NCBI GenBank assembly: GCA_026745465.1
Contig: JACYXH010000125.1
Coordinates: 124,001 to 188,000, forward strand
DNA: 64,000 nt
Source of the DNA: Lota lota
Taxonomy: Eukaryota; Chordata; Actinopteri; Gadiformes; Lotidae
Reading direction: 5' to 3'
The notes below the pieces were generated by a model. That model saw only the letters and a program-made list of their open reading frames with translations. It had not been told where the DNA came from and ran no database searches. The stretch's first letter is position 1, and every line of letters starts with the position of its first letter. Below are positions 1 through 9,225 of this stretch, in pieces. A program made the translations under genes and the position numbers.

Positions 1-102
1 GCCACAGTGGCTCCCCTGTGGCGGTGCATCCGCTACTACCAAACTAGGTTCCTCCGTGATTTGAGGTCGGGTTGGACGATTCAGAGTACGAGTCTCCCGC
101 AA

Positions 103-174
103 GCATTGGTGGTATAGTGGTGAGCATAGCTGCCTTCCAAGCAGTTGACCCGGGTTCGATTCCCGGCCAATGCA
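103..174 (+). tRNA. tRNA-Gly (anticodon TCC)
   Basis: A 72-nt cloverleaf with paired acceptor arms (GCATTGG and CCAATGC), the loop CTTCCAA giving anticodon TCC at about 136-138, and a regular T-arm GGGTTCGATTCCC. Sequence before it (lost exon-free spacer starting ctaccaaactagg) recurs before the next Gly gene, so the two are tandem copies about 320 bp apart. Confidence 0.93.
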
Positions 175-423
175 TCGCTGTCCATTTACCAATGCCAAAG
201 TGATTTAGGACTTTCGAGATCATTGTTTGGATTTATTTGCGGTAAATGTTGTTCTCTAGACTACATTTAAGTGAAACTGAAACATTGAACTGTGGTTCAG
301 ACCATAGAAAATGAAGAAGACCCTTAATGTCTAGAGTTGTCCTAGGAATCTCACCAGCAAACTAGGTTCCTCCATGTTTCGAGGTCAGGTCGGATGATCC
401 ACAGTACGTAGTTTCTCACTCCT

Positions 424-495
424 GCATTGGTGTTATAGTGGTAAGCATAGCTGCCTTCCAAGCAGTTGACCCGGGTTCGATTCCTGGCCAATGCA
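424..495 (+). tRNA. tRNA-Gly (anticodon TCC), second copy
   Basis: Same gene as at 103 with three changes: GTTATAG instead of GGTATAG in the D-arm (internal promoter A box), GTAAGC for GTGAGC, and a G-T wobble in the T-stem (TTCCTGG). It still folds, but the A-box change may lower expression. Confidence 0.85.
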
Positions 496-641
496 TTGAT
501 ATCTTCTTACCATTGCCACAGCGATTAAGGTCTTTCTAGGTGAGGGTCTGGATTTTCTTTGCAGGGTAAAGGACAGCTGCATGACTATGATTCATCACAT
601 TTTCTACATGAAAAAGAAAGTGATGTGTGAATGGTGCAAAC

Positions 642-724
642 GATGAGGATGGGATTCGAAGCCATGTGTGCAGAGCACACAGTGGATTAGCAGTCCATCG
701 CCTTAACCACTCGGCCACCTCATC
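642..724 (-). tRNA. tRNA-Ser (anticodon GCT)
   Basis: An 83-nt class II tRNA on the minus strand with a long variable arm (GTGTGCTCTGCACAC region), anticodon GCT and perfect GATGAGG/CCTCATC acceptor pairing. The T-stem has one mismatch (GCTTCGAAT where GGTTCGAAT is usual), which also alters the B box; it may be weakly functional. Confidence 0.85.
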
Positions 725-997
725 AGCTATCGTAAAAATAAAACACTTTACATTTTTTAAGAAATGAAATCAAGGCTAAAATTCTTCTTCGTACGTGTTG
801 AGTGCTCAGTACTGAGTAGCTGATATACCTGTAATATCGTTCTTGTATCGTTCTTGTACTATTCTATTGATAGACCTTGTTTTATACTTATTAAATTCAC
901 GGGAATCGTCAACTCAATTGAAGTGTTGATCTCAATTCTTACTTAGGAGGGTTCCATATAATTAAAAGCAAACTCGATCATTTTACTAGACAACAAT

Positions 998-1560
998 TCT
1001 GCAACCCCAACACTAGGTGGCACTAACTCCCACACACTGCACATTTGTCAAAACCATATTCAATAGGAGTGATATTTTTCATTAAAACGTATCTATAAAA
1101 TGTAACCTTATATCATCGAGTTTTACTGTACTTAAAATCTATTTAAGCCCCAATTTTGGACTATACTGGACTCCAATGGCTCCTTAGCAGCCTCGTTGGC
1201 GCAGTTGGCAGCGCGTCAGTCTCATAATCTGAAGGTCGTGAGTTCGACCCTCACACGGGGCACAGAGTTTTAGAAACGACAAAGAATCACGCTTTGTAAA
1301 ATCATCAACCAAATCGGATGCCAGAACCCTGTTTGAAGAAGCTGGATTTCTTGGATAACTGAATATGTTAACAGTGTGTTATGAGAGAATCTAGTAGCTT
1401 CTAGAAGAAAAGACTTGACTTACATGCAACATGAAAGTCCTACGTATGTTTAAATGAGCGTGTTATTCTATGAAAATTAGAAGCTTTTGAGTTTCGTTTC
1501 CTGGAAAGATTGTTGTACTTACACATAGGGCGTGGTTCCTCTATGCCACTAAGACCACAG
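998..1560 (+). repeat. Tandem duplication, copy 1 (contains tRNA-Met)
   Basis: About 560 bp, from ctgcaaccccaacactagg to the purine-rich end near 1560, recurs nearly identically at 1867-2424, offset about 870 bp. Each copy carries one tRNA-Met with identical flanks, so the unit duplicated as a block. Confidence 0.85.
1190..1262 (+). tRNA. tRNA-Met (anticodon CAT, elongator type)
   Basis: 73 nt, GCCTCGT acceptor strand paired with ACGGGGC, anticodon CAT at 1223-1225, T-arm GAGTTCGACCCTC. The G-C first pair and the TTGGCGCAGTTGG D-arm match vertebrate elongator rather than initiator Met tRNA. Confidence 0.92.
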
Positions 1561-1866
1561 TTTTTCTACAGTAGCCCAGAACGGCCAAATTAATGTAGAA
1601 AGGATGCCTTTTTTAATTAACATCATAATTGCTATCTGACTGACTTGCAAGCTATGGTCTATAGTCTGACAGTCTAAATTACTAAATAAAATTACAAATC
1701 AAGCAAGGAACCTTATCCTTTCATATTTTGCTACTCGATGCTGTGGTGGACGATGCCCTCATTTTGGATTTCCCTACAGGCACCTAACAGGACAGTACAG
1801 TCCATCATAGTTCCTCCTACGTCGTTGGAAAGGGAGCGAAGAGGAGGGAGTATAAAGTTGGTTGCA

Positions 1867-2424
1867 TTCTGCAACCACAACACTAGGTGGCACTAAATCC
1901 CACACACTGCACATTTGTCAAAACCATATTCAATAGGAGTGACATTTTTCATTAAAATGTATCTATAAAATGTAACCTTATATCATCGAGTTTTTCTGTA
2001 CTTAAAATCTATTTAAGCCCCAATTTTGGACTATACTGGACTACTATGGCTCTTTAACAGCCTCGTTGGCGCAGTTGGCAGCGCGTCAGTCTCATAATCT
2101 GAAGGTCGTGAGTTCGACCCTCACACGGGGCACAGAGTTTTAGAAACGACAAAGAATCACGCTTTGTAAAATCATCAACAAAATCAGATGCAAGATTCCT
2201 GTTTGAAGAAGCTGGATTTCTAGGTAAACTGAATATGTTAACGGTGTGTTATGAGAGAATCTAGTAGCTTGTAGCAGAAAAGACTTGACTTACATGCAAT
2301 ATGAAAGTCCTACGTATGTTTAAATGAGCGTGTTATTCAATGAAAATTAGAAGCCTTTGGTTTTCTGGAAAGATTGTTGTACTTACACATAGGGCGTGGT
2401 TTCTCTATGCCACTGAGACCACCG
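1867..2424 (+). repeat. Tandem duplication, copy 2 (contains tRNA-Met)
   Basis: Second copy of the 998-1560 block, differing by scattered substitutions and small indels. Confidence 0.85.
2060..2132 (+). tRNA. tRNA-Met (anticodon CAT), second copy
   Basis: Identical over the mature 73 nt to the gene at 1190, in the second unit of the tandem duplication. Confidence 0.92.
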
Positions 2425-2438
2425 TTAATATCAAGTAG

Positions 2439-2509
2439 TCCTCGTCAGGGAATTGAACCCCGGTCTCCCGCGTGACAGGCGAGGATAACGACCACAATAC
2501 TAACTAGTA
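2439..2509 (-). pseudogene. Degenerate tRNA-Asp (GTC)
   Basis: Minus-strand relative of the Asp genes at 3079 and 21520. The anticodon GTC is kept, but the 5' acceptor strand reads TACTAGT and no longer pairs with ACGAGGA at two positions, and TATTGTGG replaces TATAGTGG in the D-arm. Likely decayed. Confidence 0.7.
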
Positions 2510-2617
2510 ACTGTGGTATTAAGAATACCTCAACATTAGTAAGCGCATTGATGTCTACAGGTGTTTATTTTTGTCAGACCAATTTAATTCTGGGAGCCCA
2601 AATTCTAGAGAAAGCAA

Positions 2618-2690
2618 GCATTGATAAGGTTCAGTGGTAGAATTCTTGCCTGCCACGCGGGAGGCCCGGGTTCGATTCCCGGCCAATGCA
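2618..2690 (+). tRNA. tRNA-Gly (GCC), irregular 5' part
   Basis: The anticodon GCC, T-arm and 3' end match the regular gene at 3224. Two extra nucleotides after the acceptor strand (GCATTGATAAGGTTC against GCATTGGTGGTTC) break the last acceptor pair and lengthen the junction before the D-arm. It may be a pseudogene. Confidence 0.6.
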
Positions 2691-2853
2691 AGACACACTT
2701 TAGATCAGTTCTGAACGGCAACTGAAATGCTTTGCTCGATGTCACTTCAGAACATCAAGCTGATGAGTGTGAACTAAATTTTAAAGAGCGATTTGATATC
2801 AAAAGTTTATTTCAATAGTGATTTCGCTTGTCCTTAGCCATCCTCAAAACTTC

Positions 2854-2936
2854 TGTCAGAAGTGGGATTTGAACCCACGCCTCCAGTGGAGACTGCGACC
2901 TTAACGCAGCACCTTAGACCGCTCGGCCATCCTGAC
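2854..2936 (-). tRNA. tRNA-Leu, anticodon AAG in a Leu-CAG body
   Basis: An 83-nt class II tRNA with GTCAGGA/TTCTGAC acceptor strands, a long variable arm and a regular T-arm. The loop between the CTGCG/CGCAG stem is TTAAGGT, so positions 34-36 read AAG. The otherwise near-identical gene at 21743 has TTCAGGT (CAG). Both are leucine anticodons. Confidence 0.85.
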
Positions 2937-3078
2937 ACGTAATTGGAAATGTACCACTGTGGATCGTTGCGTATATTTCGTTAAACTTGTCATGGAAATC
3001 AAAGACTGCTTCTTGCTCACAGACACTGACTGCTCCTAAAGGAACAAGACATTGGTGACTGTGGGTTAATGTCAAACA

Positions 3079-3150
3079 CTCCCCGTCGGGGAATTGAACC
3101 CCGGTCTCCCGCGTGACAGGCGGGGATACTGACCACTATACTAACGAGGA
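3079..3150 (-). tRNA. tRNA-Asp (anticodon GTC)
   Basis: A 72-nt minus-strand gene, TCCTCGT/ACGGGGA acceptor with a tolerated G-T pair, loop CTGTCAC giving anticodon GTC, and T-arm GGGGTTCAATTCCCC. It lies 73 bp from the Gly-GCC gene on the opposite strand. Confidence 0.92.
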
Positions 3151-3223
3151 CCTGTTTGAATGAGAACACCGCGACATTAGTAAGCGCATTGACGTCCACA
3201 TGTCTTTATTTTTCAATAATCAA

Positions 3224-3294
3224 GCATTGGTGGTTCAGTGGTAGAATTCTCGCCTGCCACGCGGGAGGCCCGGGTTCGATTCCCGGCCAATGCA
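3224..3294 (+). tRNA. tRNA-Gly (anticodon GCC)
   Basis: A regular 71-nt gene: GCATTGG/CCAATGC acceptor, loop CTGCCAC with anticodon GCC, T-arm GGGTTCGATTCCC. All arms pair. Confidence 0.95.
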
Positions 3295-3525
3295 AGGCAC
3301 ACTTCAGATCAGTTTTAAAATGTATCTTCAACATTGTGTGTGTGCTGTCACCTCTTTCTTGCAGCACCACTTTCAGTGCGAAAGAAATTATTCGACAAAT
3401 GATTGAGAAGACAACAAAAGAGGTCTGCAATACCCTGAGATGATTCTGTGGATGTGTCATAAGAAAAAAATAATTGGCTTCTTAAGCAAATGCTATTGTG
3501 GGAGCATGTTACACAAAACACGGTA

Positions 3526-3583
3526 CAGCTGGAATTTCAACCCAGGATCTCATGTTTACTGGTCAACCATTTGGCCAAGTTTG
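3526..3583 (-). pseudogene. Decayed tRNA-Thr relic
   Basis: Minus strand; the T-arm and anticodon-arm remnants (AAACATGAGATCCTGGGTT) resemble the Thr genes at 4512 and 23683, but the acceptor arm and D-arm are lost. Similar relics sit at 4844 and 23885, each after the same flank. Confidence 0.6.
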
Positions 3584-3806
3584 ATCTACTTCTTCAGTCT
3601 TTGACAACAATTCGTGATGACTCGTTAATTTGAGAGATGCATATGTGTACCATTTGAAGAGAGACCCATAGAGCGATCTGGAGGACCCACATCCACAACT
3701 GCCGAGTGTAGGTGTGCTATGCCACACACTACGTATACAAATATGGTTGGACCAGTCTTTATTAAACACTTGCACCGTGTATAAAGATGCTAGTTTCTAA
3801 GACAAA

Positions 3807-3878
3807 GCCAGATGTGGGGCTCGAACCCACGACCCTGAGATTAAAAGTCTCATGCTCTACCGACTGAGCTAACAAGGC
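3807..3878 (-). tRNA. tRNA-Lys (anticodon TTT)
   Basis: 72 nt, D-arm TAGCTCAGTCGGTAGAGC, anticodon loop CTTTTAA (TTT), T-arm GGGTTCGAGCCCC. The acceptor stem is imperfect (GCCTTGT against CATCTGGC, with at least two non-pairs), as in the Lys-CTT gene at 5095, so activity is uncertain. Confidence 0.72.
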
Positions 3879-4511
3879 ATATTTTAATCCTTGCGCTAAA
3901 ATAAAGAATAAGAACTGGTAAAGACCAAGTGAAAGGTTCAACATAAGCCAGACTGCTGTGTATGCCGTATCACTTTGTGTTGATAATCGAAGGGCCATGA
4001 AACTGCAATAGATATGTGGCAAAGAATCGCAACTTCTGTGTGGCACCCAAACCTTCAAATCCTCACAAACTCTTGAGTCACGCCCAGATATTCTTTCGCA
4101 GAGGTGATATTGTAGTCTGTGAAGGACAACTAAGACGTGATTATTGCTGGTTGAAAATTTAACTCACTACCCTGTCAAAATGATTTGGAAATACTTAGCC
4201 ATGGCAATTTTTGCCTGTCTCCATAGGGACTTGAATCATTGTGAAAAACACAGTCATGTAATGGCATGTAATGAAAGAAAGCTGGGTAAGGCAATGGCTG
4301 TATTGCATTTTGCTTTCCCCCCCTCAACCAAGAATGGAAAACAAATTGCCGTGACTAGTGGACGTACAATACGCATTGAAGAAAACTATACTGCACTGAT
4401 AGTTTGCACATTTACAACCACCAGCAAAATTGCCAGTTAAGACAATTCCGCTTTTTTAAAAGAAAAACTGGTATAAAATTGTACACCACTTTACTCTTAT
4501 GCACAATTGGA

Positions 4512-4584
4512 GGTACTGCTGGGAGTTGAACCCAGGGTCTCCTGTTTACAAGACAGGTGCTTTGACCAGCTAAGCCACAGTACC
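4512..4584 (-). tRNA. tRNA-Thr (anticodon TGT)
   Basis: 73 nt on the minus strand. The acceptor pairs perfectly (GGTACTG/CAGTACC), the loop CTTGTAA gives TGT, and the T-arm is GGGTTCAACTCCC. The paired acceptor change relative to the usual GGCTCTG suggests compensatory evolution. Confidence 0.9.
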
Positions 4585-4843
4585 ACTTGTTAATAATTCT
4601 TGAGAAAACAATGAAATAGGTCTTATGTAGCATGACCTTATCATTTATGTTGAAAGATAATAGAACTGGCAGCTAAGCCGCAGCACCACTTTCAGTGCGA
4701 AAGAAATTCTTCGACGAATGATTGAGAAGACAACAAAAGAGGTCTGCAATACCTTGAGATGATTCTGTGGATGTGTCATAAGAAAAAAAGAATTGGGTTC
4801 TTAAGAAAATGCTATTGTGGGAGCTTGTTACACAAAACACTGT

Positions 4844-4900
4844 ACAGCTGGGATTTCAACCCAGGATCTCATGTTTACTAGTAAACCATTTGGCTAAGCT
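4844..4900 (-). pseudogene. Decayed tRNA-Thr relic
   Basis: Like the relic at 3526: T-arm and anticodon-arm traces without acceptor pairing, embedded in a flank duplicated from 3360-3600. Confidence 0.55.
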
Positions 4901-5094
4901 TGATCTACTTCTTCAGTATTTACAACGATGTTCATATGAGATATTCAGTCGCGAGATGCATGTGTACCATTTGAAGGGAGACCCAAAGAGAGACTGTAGG
5001 TGTATTAGGCCACTCACTATGTATACAAACATGGTTGGACCCATCAGTACTGAACACTTGCACTGTGTATTAAGAAAACAGCATACAAGGCTCA

Positions 5095-5166
5095 GCCCAA
5101 TGTGGGGCTCGAACCCACGACCCTGAGATTAAGAGTCTCATGCTCTACCGACTGAGCTAACAAGGC
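5095..5166 (-). tRNA. tRNA-Lys (anticodon CTT)
   Basis: 72 nt, loop CTCTTAA giving CTT, regular D- and T-arms. The acceptor strands GCCTTGT and CATTGGGC pair poorly in the middle; the 5' strand is shared with the Lys-TTT gene at 3807. The flanks of the two Lys genes are also similar, so they are a duplicate pair. Confidence 0.72.
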
Positions 5167-5392
5167 ATGTCTTAGGCATCTCCCGACAACAGAGAATGAG
5201 AACTGGTCAAGTTTAAATGAGTGGTTCAACGTAACCTAGAGTGCTTTGTATGCCATATCACTATGTGTTGACAAGCAAAGGACCATGAAACTACAATAGA
5301 TATTTGGCAAAGAATCACACCTACTGTGTGGCACCCAAAACCTTCAAATCCTAACAGACTCTTGAGTCACGCCCAGATATAGAGAAGCAGCA

Positions 5393-5590
5393 GGTGATGG
5401 GAGAAAAGCATTGAAGATAGTGAGGGAACATTATGCAGGTAAAGGGAAGCCACGTGTGATTAGCCTCTACACTGACCTAACTTCTCTTCGAAAAGCCTCA
5501 GACGAAAGTGTTATGGACTATATCATTCGTTCTGAGACGGCTATTACAGCACTGAGGAATGCTAAAGAGACCTTAAGTGACGGCCGCTGA
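5393..5590 (+). mobile_element. Gag fragment of an LTR retroelement
   Basis: One open frame of 65 codons to a TGA reads like the gag region of fish LTR retroelements (residue run REHYAGKGKPR, then ISLYTDLTSL and ETAITALRNA). No start, nucleocapsid, polymerase or LTR is nearby. It ends exactly where the B30.2 fragment starts, sharing the sequence ggccgctgactggccgctg at the join. Family is assigned from memory of the motif, not from a search. Confidence 0.6.
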
Positions 5591-5982
5591 CTGGCCGCTG
5601 TTACTGGGAGGTACAGAGAGAACAACGTGTTGAGATAGGCGTGACATACAGAGGAATCTCAAGAAGAGGAAGTGCTGGTGAAAGCAGGCTTGGAAGGAAT
5701 CACAATTCCTGGATTCTTTATTGTCATGATGATGGTTACACTGCCTGGCACAACGGTATTAGAACAGTCCTGCATCTCCCTGAGCCTTCTAAAAGAGTAG
5801 GAGTGTATCTTGACAGGCCTAATGGCACTCTGTCCTTCTACAGAGTGTCCCCAAGTGTAGGAGGGTCCTCAGACACACTGACACACATCCACACCTTCCA
5901 GGCCACCTTCACCCAGGAGGACCTCTATCTTGGGGTTGGGTTATGCAGAGAAGATGCCTCAGTGTCTCTGTGTCGGCTGTAG
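5587..5982 (+). pseudogene. B30.2 (SPRY) domain fragment
   Basis: An open frame of about 131 codons encodes the SPRY half of a fish B30.2 domain: CYWEV, then a W-containing strand, GVYLDRPNGTLSFYRVS, and THIHTFQATFTQEDLY near the end before a TAG. The PRY half and the upstream RING, coiled-coil or NACHT parts are absent. It matches the B30.2 exon at 10004-10539 closely. The gag remnant immediately upstream makes a promoter or normal first exon unlikely. Confidence 0.75.
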
Positions 5983-6720
5983 CCACACACATAGACCGGC
6001 TGACTGAGATTTGCATGCAGGTTATAATTCTTGATGAAACGTTTGTTGATGATGGCCAGTTATCTGGATGTACATTTGGAATACATGCATCTGGACGTAT
6101 GGATGTACAATGAGAGGAAGTGTCTTTTAAGATCTTCCATAGGGTTAACTGAGCTGGTTCTACAAAGTTAAAATTTGTGATATTGTTGATTGTAAATGTA
6201 ACTGTTTTTATTCAATAGTTATGATACTTTCATTGATGCATTGATAGTTTTCTGTAATTTGGTGTAAAGGTGAGACGACAATAAATTCTAAACCCAACTA
6301 GTATTTCTGTGACTGTTTGATTATTTCATTAATTTAAAAAGGGTATTTTCACTAGAAACTGTTGGTTAATGCTTATCATTTCTGTTTTGTACACACTATT
6401 TTAACCATTGTAAATGTAGTGGGCCTACTTATTTAATCACATAATATATAGACAGCAAGCGAGACAAAGCCAAAAACAATTGAAATGTGTTGGGATGACT
6501 TCAACATCTAATGTTAGGTCTCACCGTCACATTTCACATGTCACATTTCATATACAAGTATACAGCAGTACAATTATTTTGTTCTGGCTCCTCGGCCTAG
6601 CAGCAGAAAGAAGTTATAATATCTATAAAACACAATTTAATTTAAACAAATATAAATCTTTACAAAAATAGAATAGCAGCAGTAATAATTATAAGAAGAA
6701 GAAGAGCAATAGCGCAATGG
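5983..6720. other. No gene seen
   Basis: AT-rich sequence that looks like a former 3' UTR of the B30.2 fragment; AATAAA-like signal at about 6281. No frame of note. Confidence 0.6.
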
Positions 6721-6721
6721 A

Positions 6722-7015
6722 TTAGGGACAGGCAGCAGACAGACAAGTAGCAGTTAGACAGGCAGCAGTTAGACAGGCAGACAGACAGGCAGACAGACAG
6801 GCAGACAGACAGGCAGCAGTTAGACAGGCAGACAGACAGGCAGACAGACAGGCAGCAGTTAGACAGGCAGACAGACAGGCAGACAGACAGGCAGACAAAC
6901 AGCAGGCAGACAGGCAGCAGGCAGCAGACAGACAGGCAGCAGGCAGACAGGCAGCAGGCAGCAGGCAGCAGGCAGCAGGCAGTCAGACAGGCAGACAGGC
7001 AGACCGGCAGCAGGC
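6722..7015. repeat. CAGACAGG / CAGCAGG minisatellite
   Basis: About 290 bp of imperfect units built from CAGACAGG and CAGCAGG, directly joined to the 3' LINE fragment. Confidence 0.9.
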
Positions 7016-7139
7016 CACTAGAGTCCACTGTTCATGAGCCTGGCTGCCTGGTGGAAGCAGCTGTCCCGTAGTCTGCTGGTCCGGGCCTTGAGGCTGCGGT
7101 ACCGCTTGCCAGACGCTAGCAGCTGAACCAGTTTGTGGT

Positions 7140-7173
<34 letters not shown>

Positions 7174-7418
7174 GGGGTCCTTGATGATCCTTCTGGCTTT
7201 TTTGACACACCGTCCGTTGTAAATGTCCTGGATGGAGAGAAGCTCACATCCACTGATGCGCTGGGCTGACCGATCCTCTGCAGTGCTTTGAGGTTGAGGG
7301 CAGAGCAGTTCCCATGCCAGGCGGTGATGCATCCTGGCAGAAGGCTCTCTGTAGTAAAGACCCCTATTTTCATCTTTTCGATATTGCTATAACATTTAAA
7401 ATCACTGTAGAATTGCAA
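7016..7418 (-). mobile_element. LINE 3' end (reverse transcriptase C-terminus, Rex1/CR1/L2-like)
   Basis: Minus strand frames encode the typical C-terminal tail of a fish non-LTR reverse transcriptase: SLLPGCITAWHGNC, ALNLKALQRI, SIQDIYNGRC, KKARRIIKDPNP and then SGKRYRSLKARTSRLRDS. The frame is interrupted; a run of 31 G (plus strand, 7141-7171) replaces the short segment after KDPNP. A sister copy of the 5' part is at 33810-34045. Confidence 0.75.
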
Positions 7419-7723
7419 AAGTTTGTAGTCGATGAACCAGTAAATGACTTAATCTCCACCATACAACCCAACATGTATTACACACTTACATAAAGGTCAC
7501 AGTGACTACATGTAAAGATTCACCCCGTGTGTGTGAGTACCATGACTTTGTCTTGTCAGCTCTCCTCTCCTCTCCATCCTCTCTTCTCTTCCTCCTCTCT
7601 TACCTCTTCTCTCCTTTCTAGCACATCTAGAATTGTGTTAATTATTGTCGTACATACACATAACATGTGATCAAATGTATAAGGTAAACATATCTACATT
7701 TCTGAATGTAAAATAGATTTTGT

Positions 7724-7784
7724 ACAACTGAACTCCCACTCCAGCGGGAGCAGAGTCCTCCCTCAGGAGTGGGAGTTCAGTTGT
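7724..7784. repeat. Inverted repeat, 19-bp arms
   Basis: ACAACTGAACTCCCACTCC at 7724-7742 and its exact complement at 7766-7784 enclose a 23-nt loop. The same hairpin recurs at 33442-33502 within the inverted duplicate of this region. Confidence 0.85.
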
Positions 7785-7855
7785 AGTGAATGACCATTGT
7801 ACTGGGTTTGATCCCCAATGTCCGCAGCCTAACCTGTAGCATCCTATAGAGCAAG

Positions 7856-8335
7856 ATGCCCCCTAACCCCTACCTGCTCCTTAATCACATGTATCTGTAT
7901 ACACTGTCTAACCCCTACCTGCTCATTAATCACATGCATCTGTATTCACTTTCTAACCCCTACCTGCTCCTTAATCACATGTATCTGTATACACTGTCTA
8001 ACCCCTACCTGCTCCTTAATCACATGTATCTGTGTTCACTGTCTAACACCTACCTGATCCTTAATCACATGTATCTGTGTTCACTGTCTAACCCCTACCT
8101 GCTCCTTAATCACATGTATCTGTAAACACTGTCTAACCCCTACCTGCTACTTAATCACGTGTATCTGTATACACTGTCTAACCCATACCTGCTCCTTAAT
8201 CACATGTATCTGTATACACTGTCTCACCCCTACATGCTCCTTAATCACATGTATCTGTATTCACTGTCTAACACCTACCTGCTCCTTAATCACATGCATT
8301 TGTATTCACTGTCTACCTCCTACCTGCTAAATAAA
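7856..8335. repeat. 45-bp minisatellite, about 10 copies
   Basis: Unit CTGTCTAACCCCTACCTGCT plus CCTTAATCACATGTATCTGT and ATACA. Because 45 is divisible by three, it creates long open frames on both strands that are not genes. A shorter inverted array is at 33060-33360. Confidence 0.95.
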
Positions 8336-8339
8336 CACA

Positions 8340-9200
8340 AGGCATAATGAAAGGTTCATGCAAGGTAGGTTTGTTAAACCGCATTCATCCTTTCAACACA
8401 GTGACTAAGTTAGAGAAGTGGAGACACACTTGTTGTCACTACACTGTGTCTTGCGTTACAACACAATTGTAAATGGGAGATTAGCTTTGGGAAGTGTTGA
8501 TATTATAATGTAATCTAACTGACTGACTGTTGATATTATAATATAATCTAACTAGACTGACTGTATTGGTCCTACTGGGAATGAAGATGATGGTTGACAT
8601 CATGTATCTTACATATATTAATACTGTTAACCATCACAATTAAAACTACTTGCACAACATCCAATAGGTAGTATTATTGTTATATTATTTATTATTGATG
8701 ATTTATAGTATTATTGTTACTATTGTTATTAGACATAATCATATTAATCAGTATACGAACTTTGACAAATAATAGTAATTTTGTATTTTATATTCAGAAC
8801 GTGGTATATAAGAAAACTATGTGTGTACTTATTCTGATTTAACTCAGGTTAAATCAGACATAACATAATAATCATAACATGATTATGACACATGTAGGAA
8901 ATGGGGGAGGTAACAGCCTATTTACGTTTCTCACACACAGTGCTCTTATTGCATCCAGAATTGATCAATTCAATTATTGATCAATCCTGTCCATAGCAAT
9001 ATGCACTACAAGCCAATATTTCCTTGCACTGCCGTACCTGACTATAGGTTGCTTTTGTGTGTGATAGCCTACTTTCAGTTATGAAACGGGGAACAAATAT
9101 AAAAATTACTTTTCCAAAACATGGATGAATTACAGAATTCAAACTCACTCACTTCATCCACAAGCTGCCGTTTGCTACACTATTTTACACTTGTGTTAAA
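8340..9200. other. No gene seen
   Basis: AT-rich unique-looking sequence; no open frame or recognisable repeat beyond short direct repeats near 8505-8550. Confidence 0.6.
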
Positions 9201-9225
9201 AGGGGAATTGCAAAGTGAGATTAGA

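Noticed and set aside
7856..8347. Open frames of repeated NPYLLLNHMYL units
   Set aside because: Produced by a 45-bp minisatellite whose length is a multiple of three; no start context or homologue, and both strands are open.
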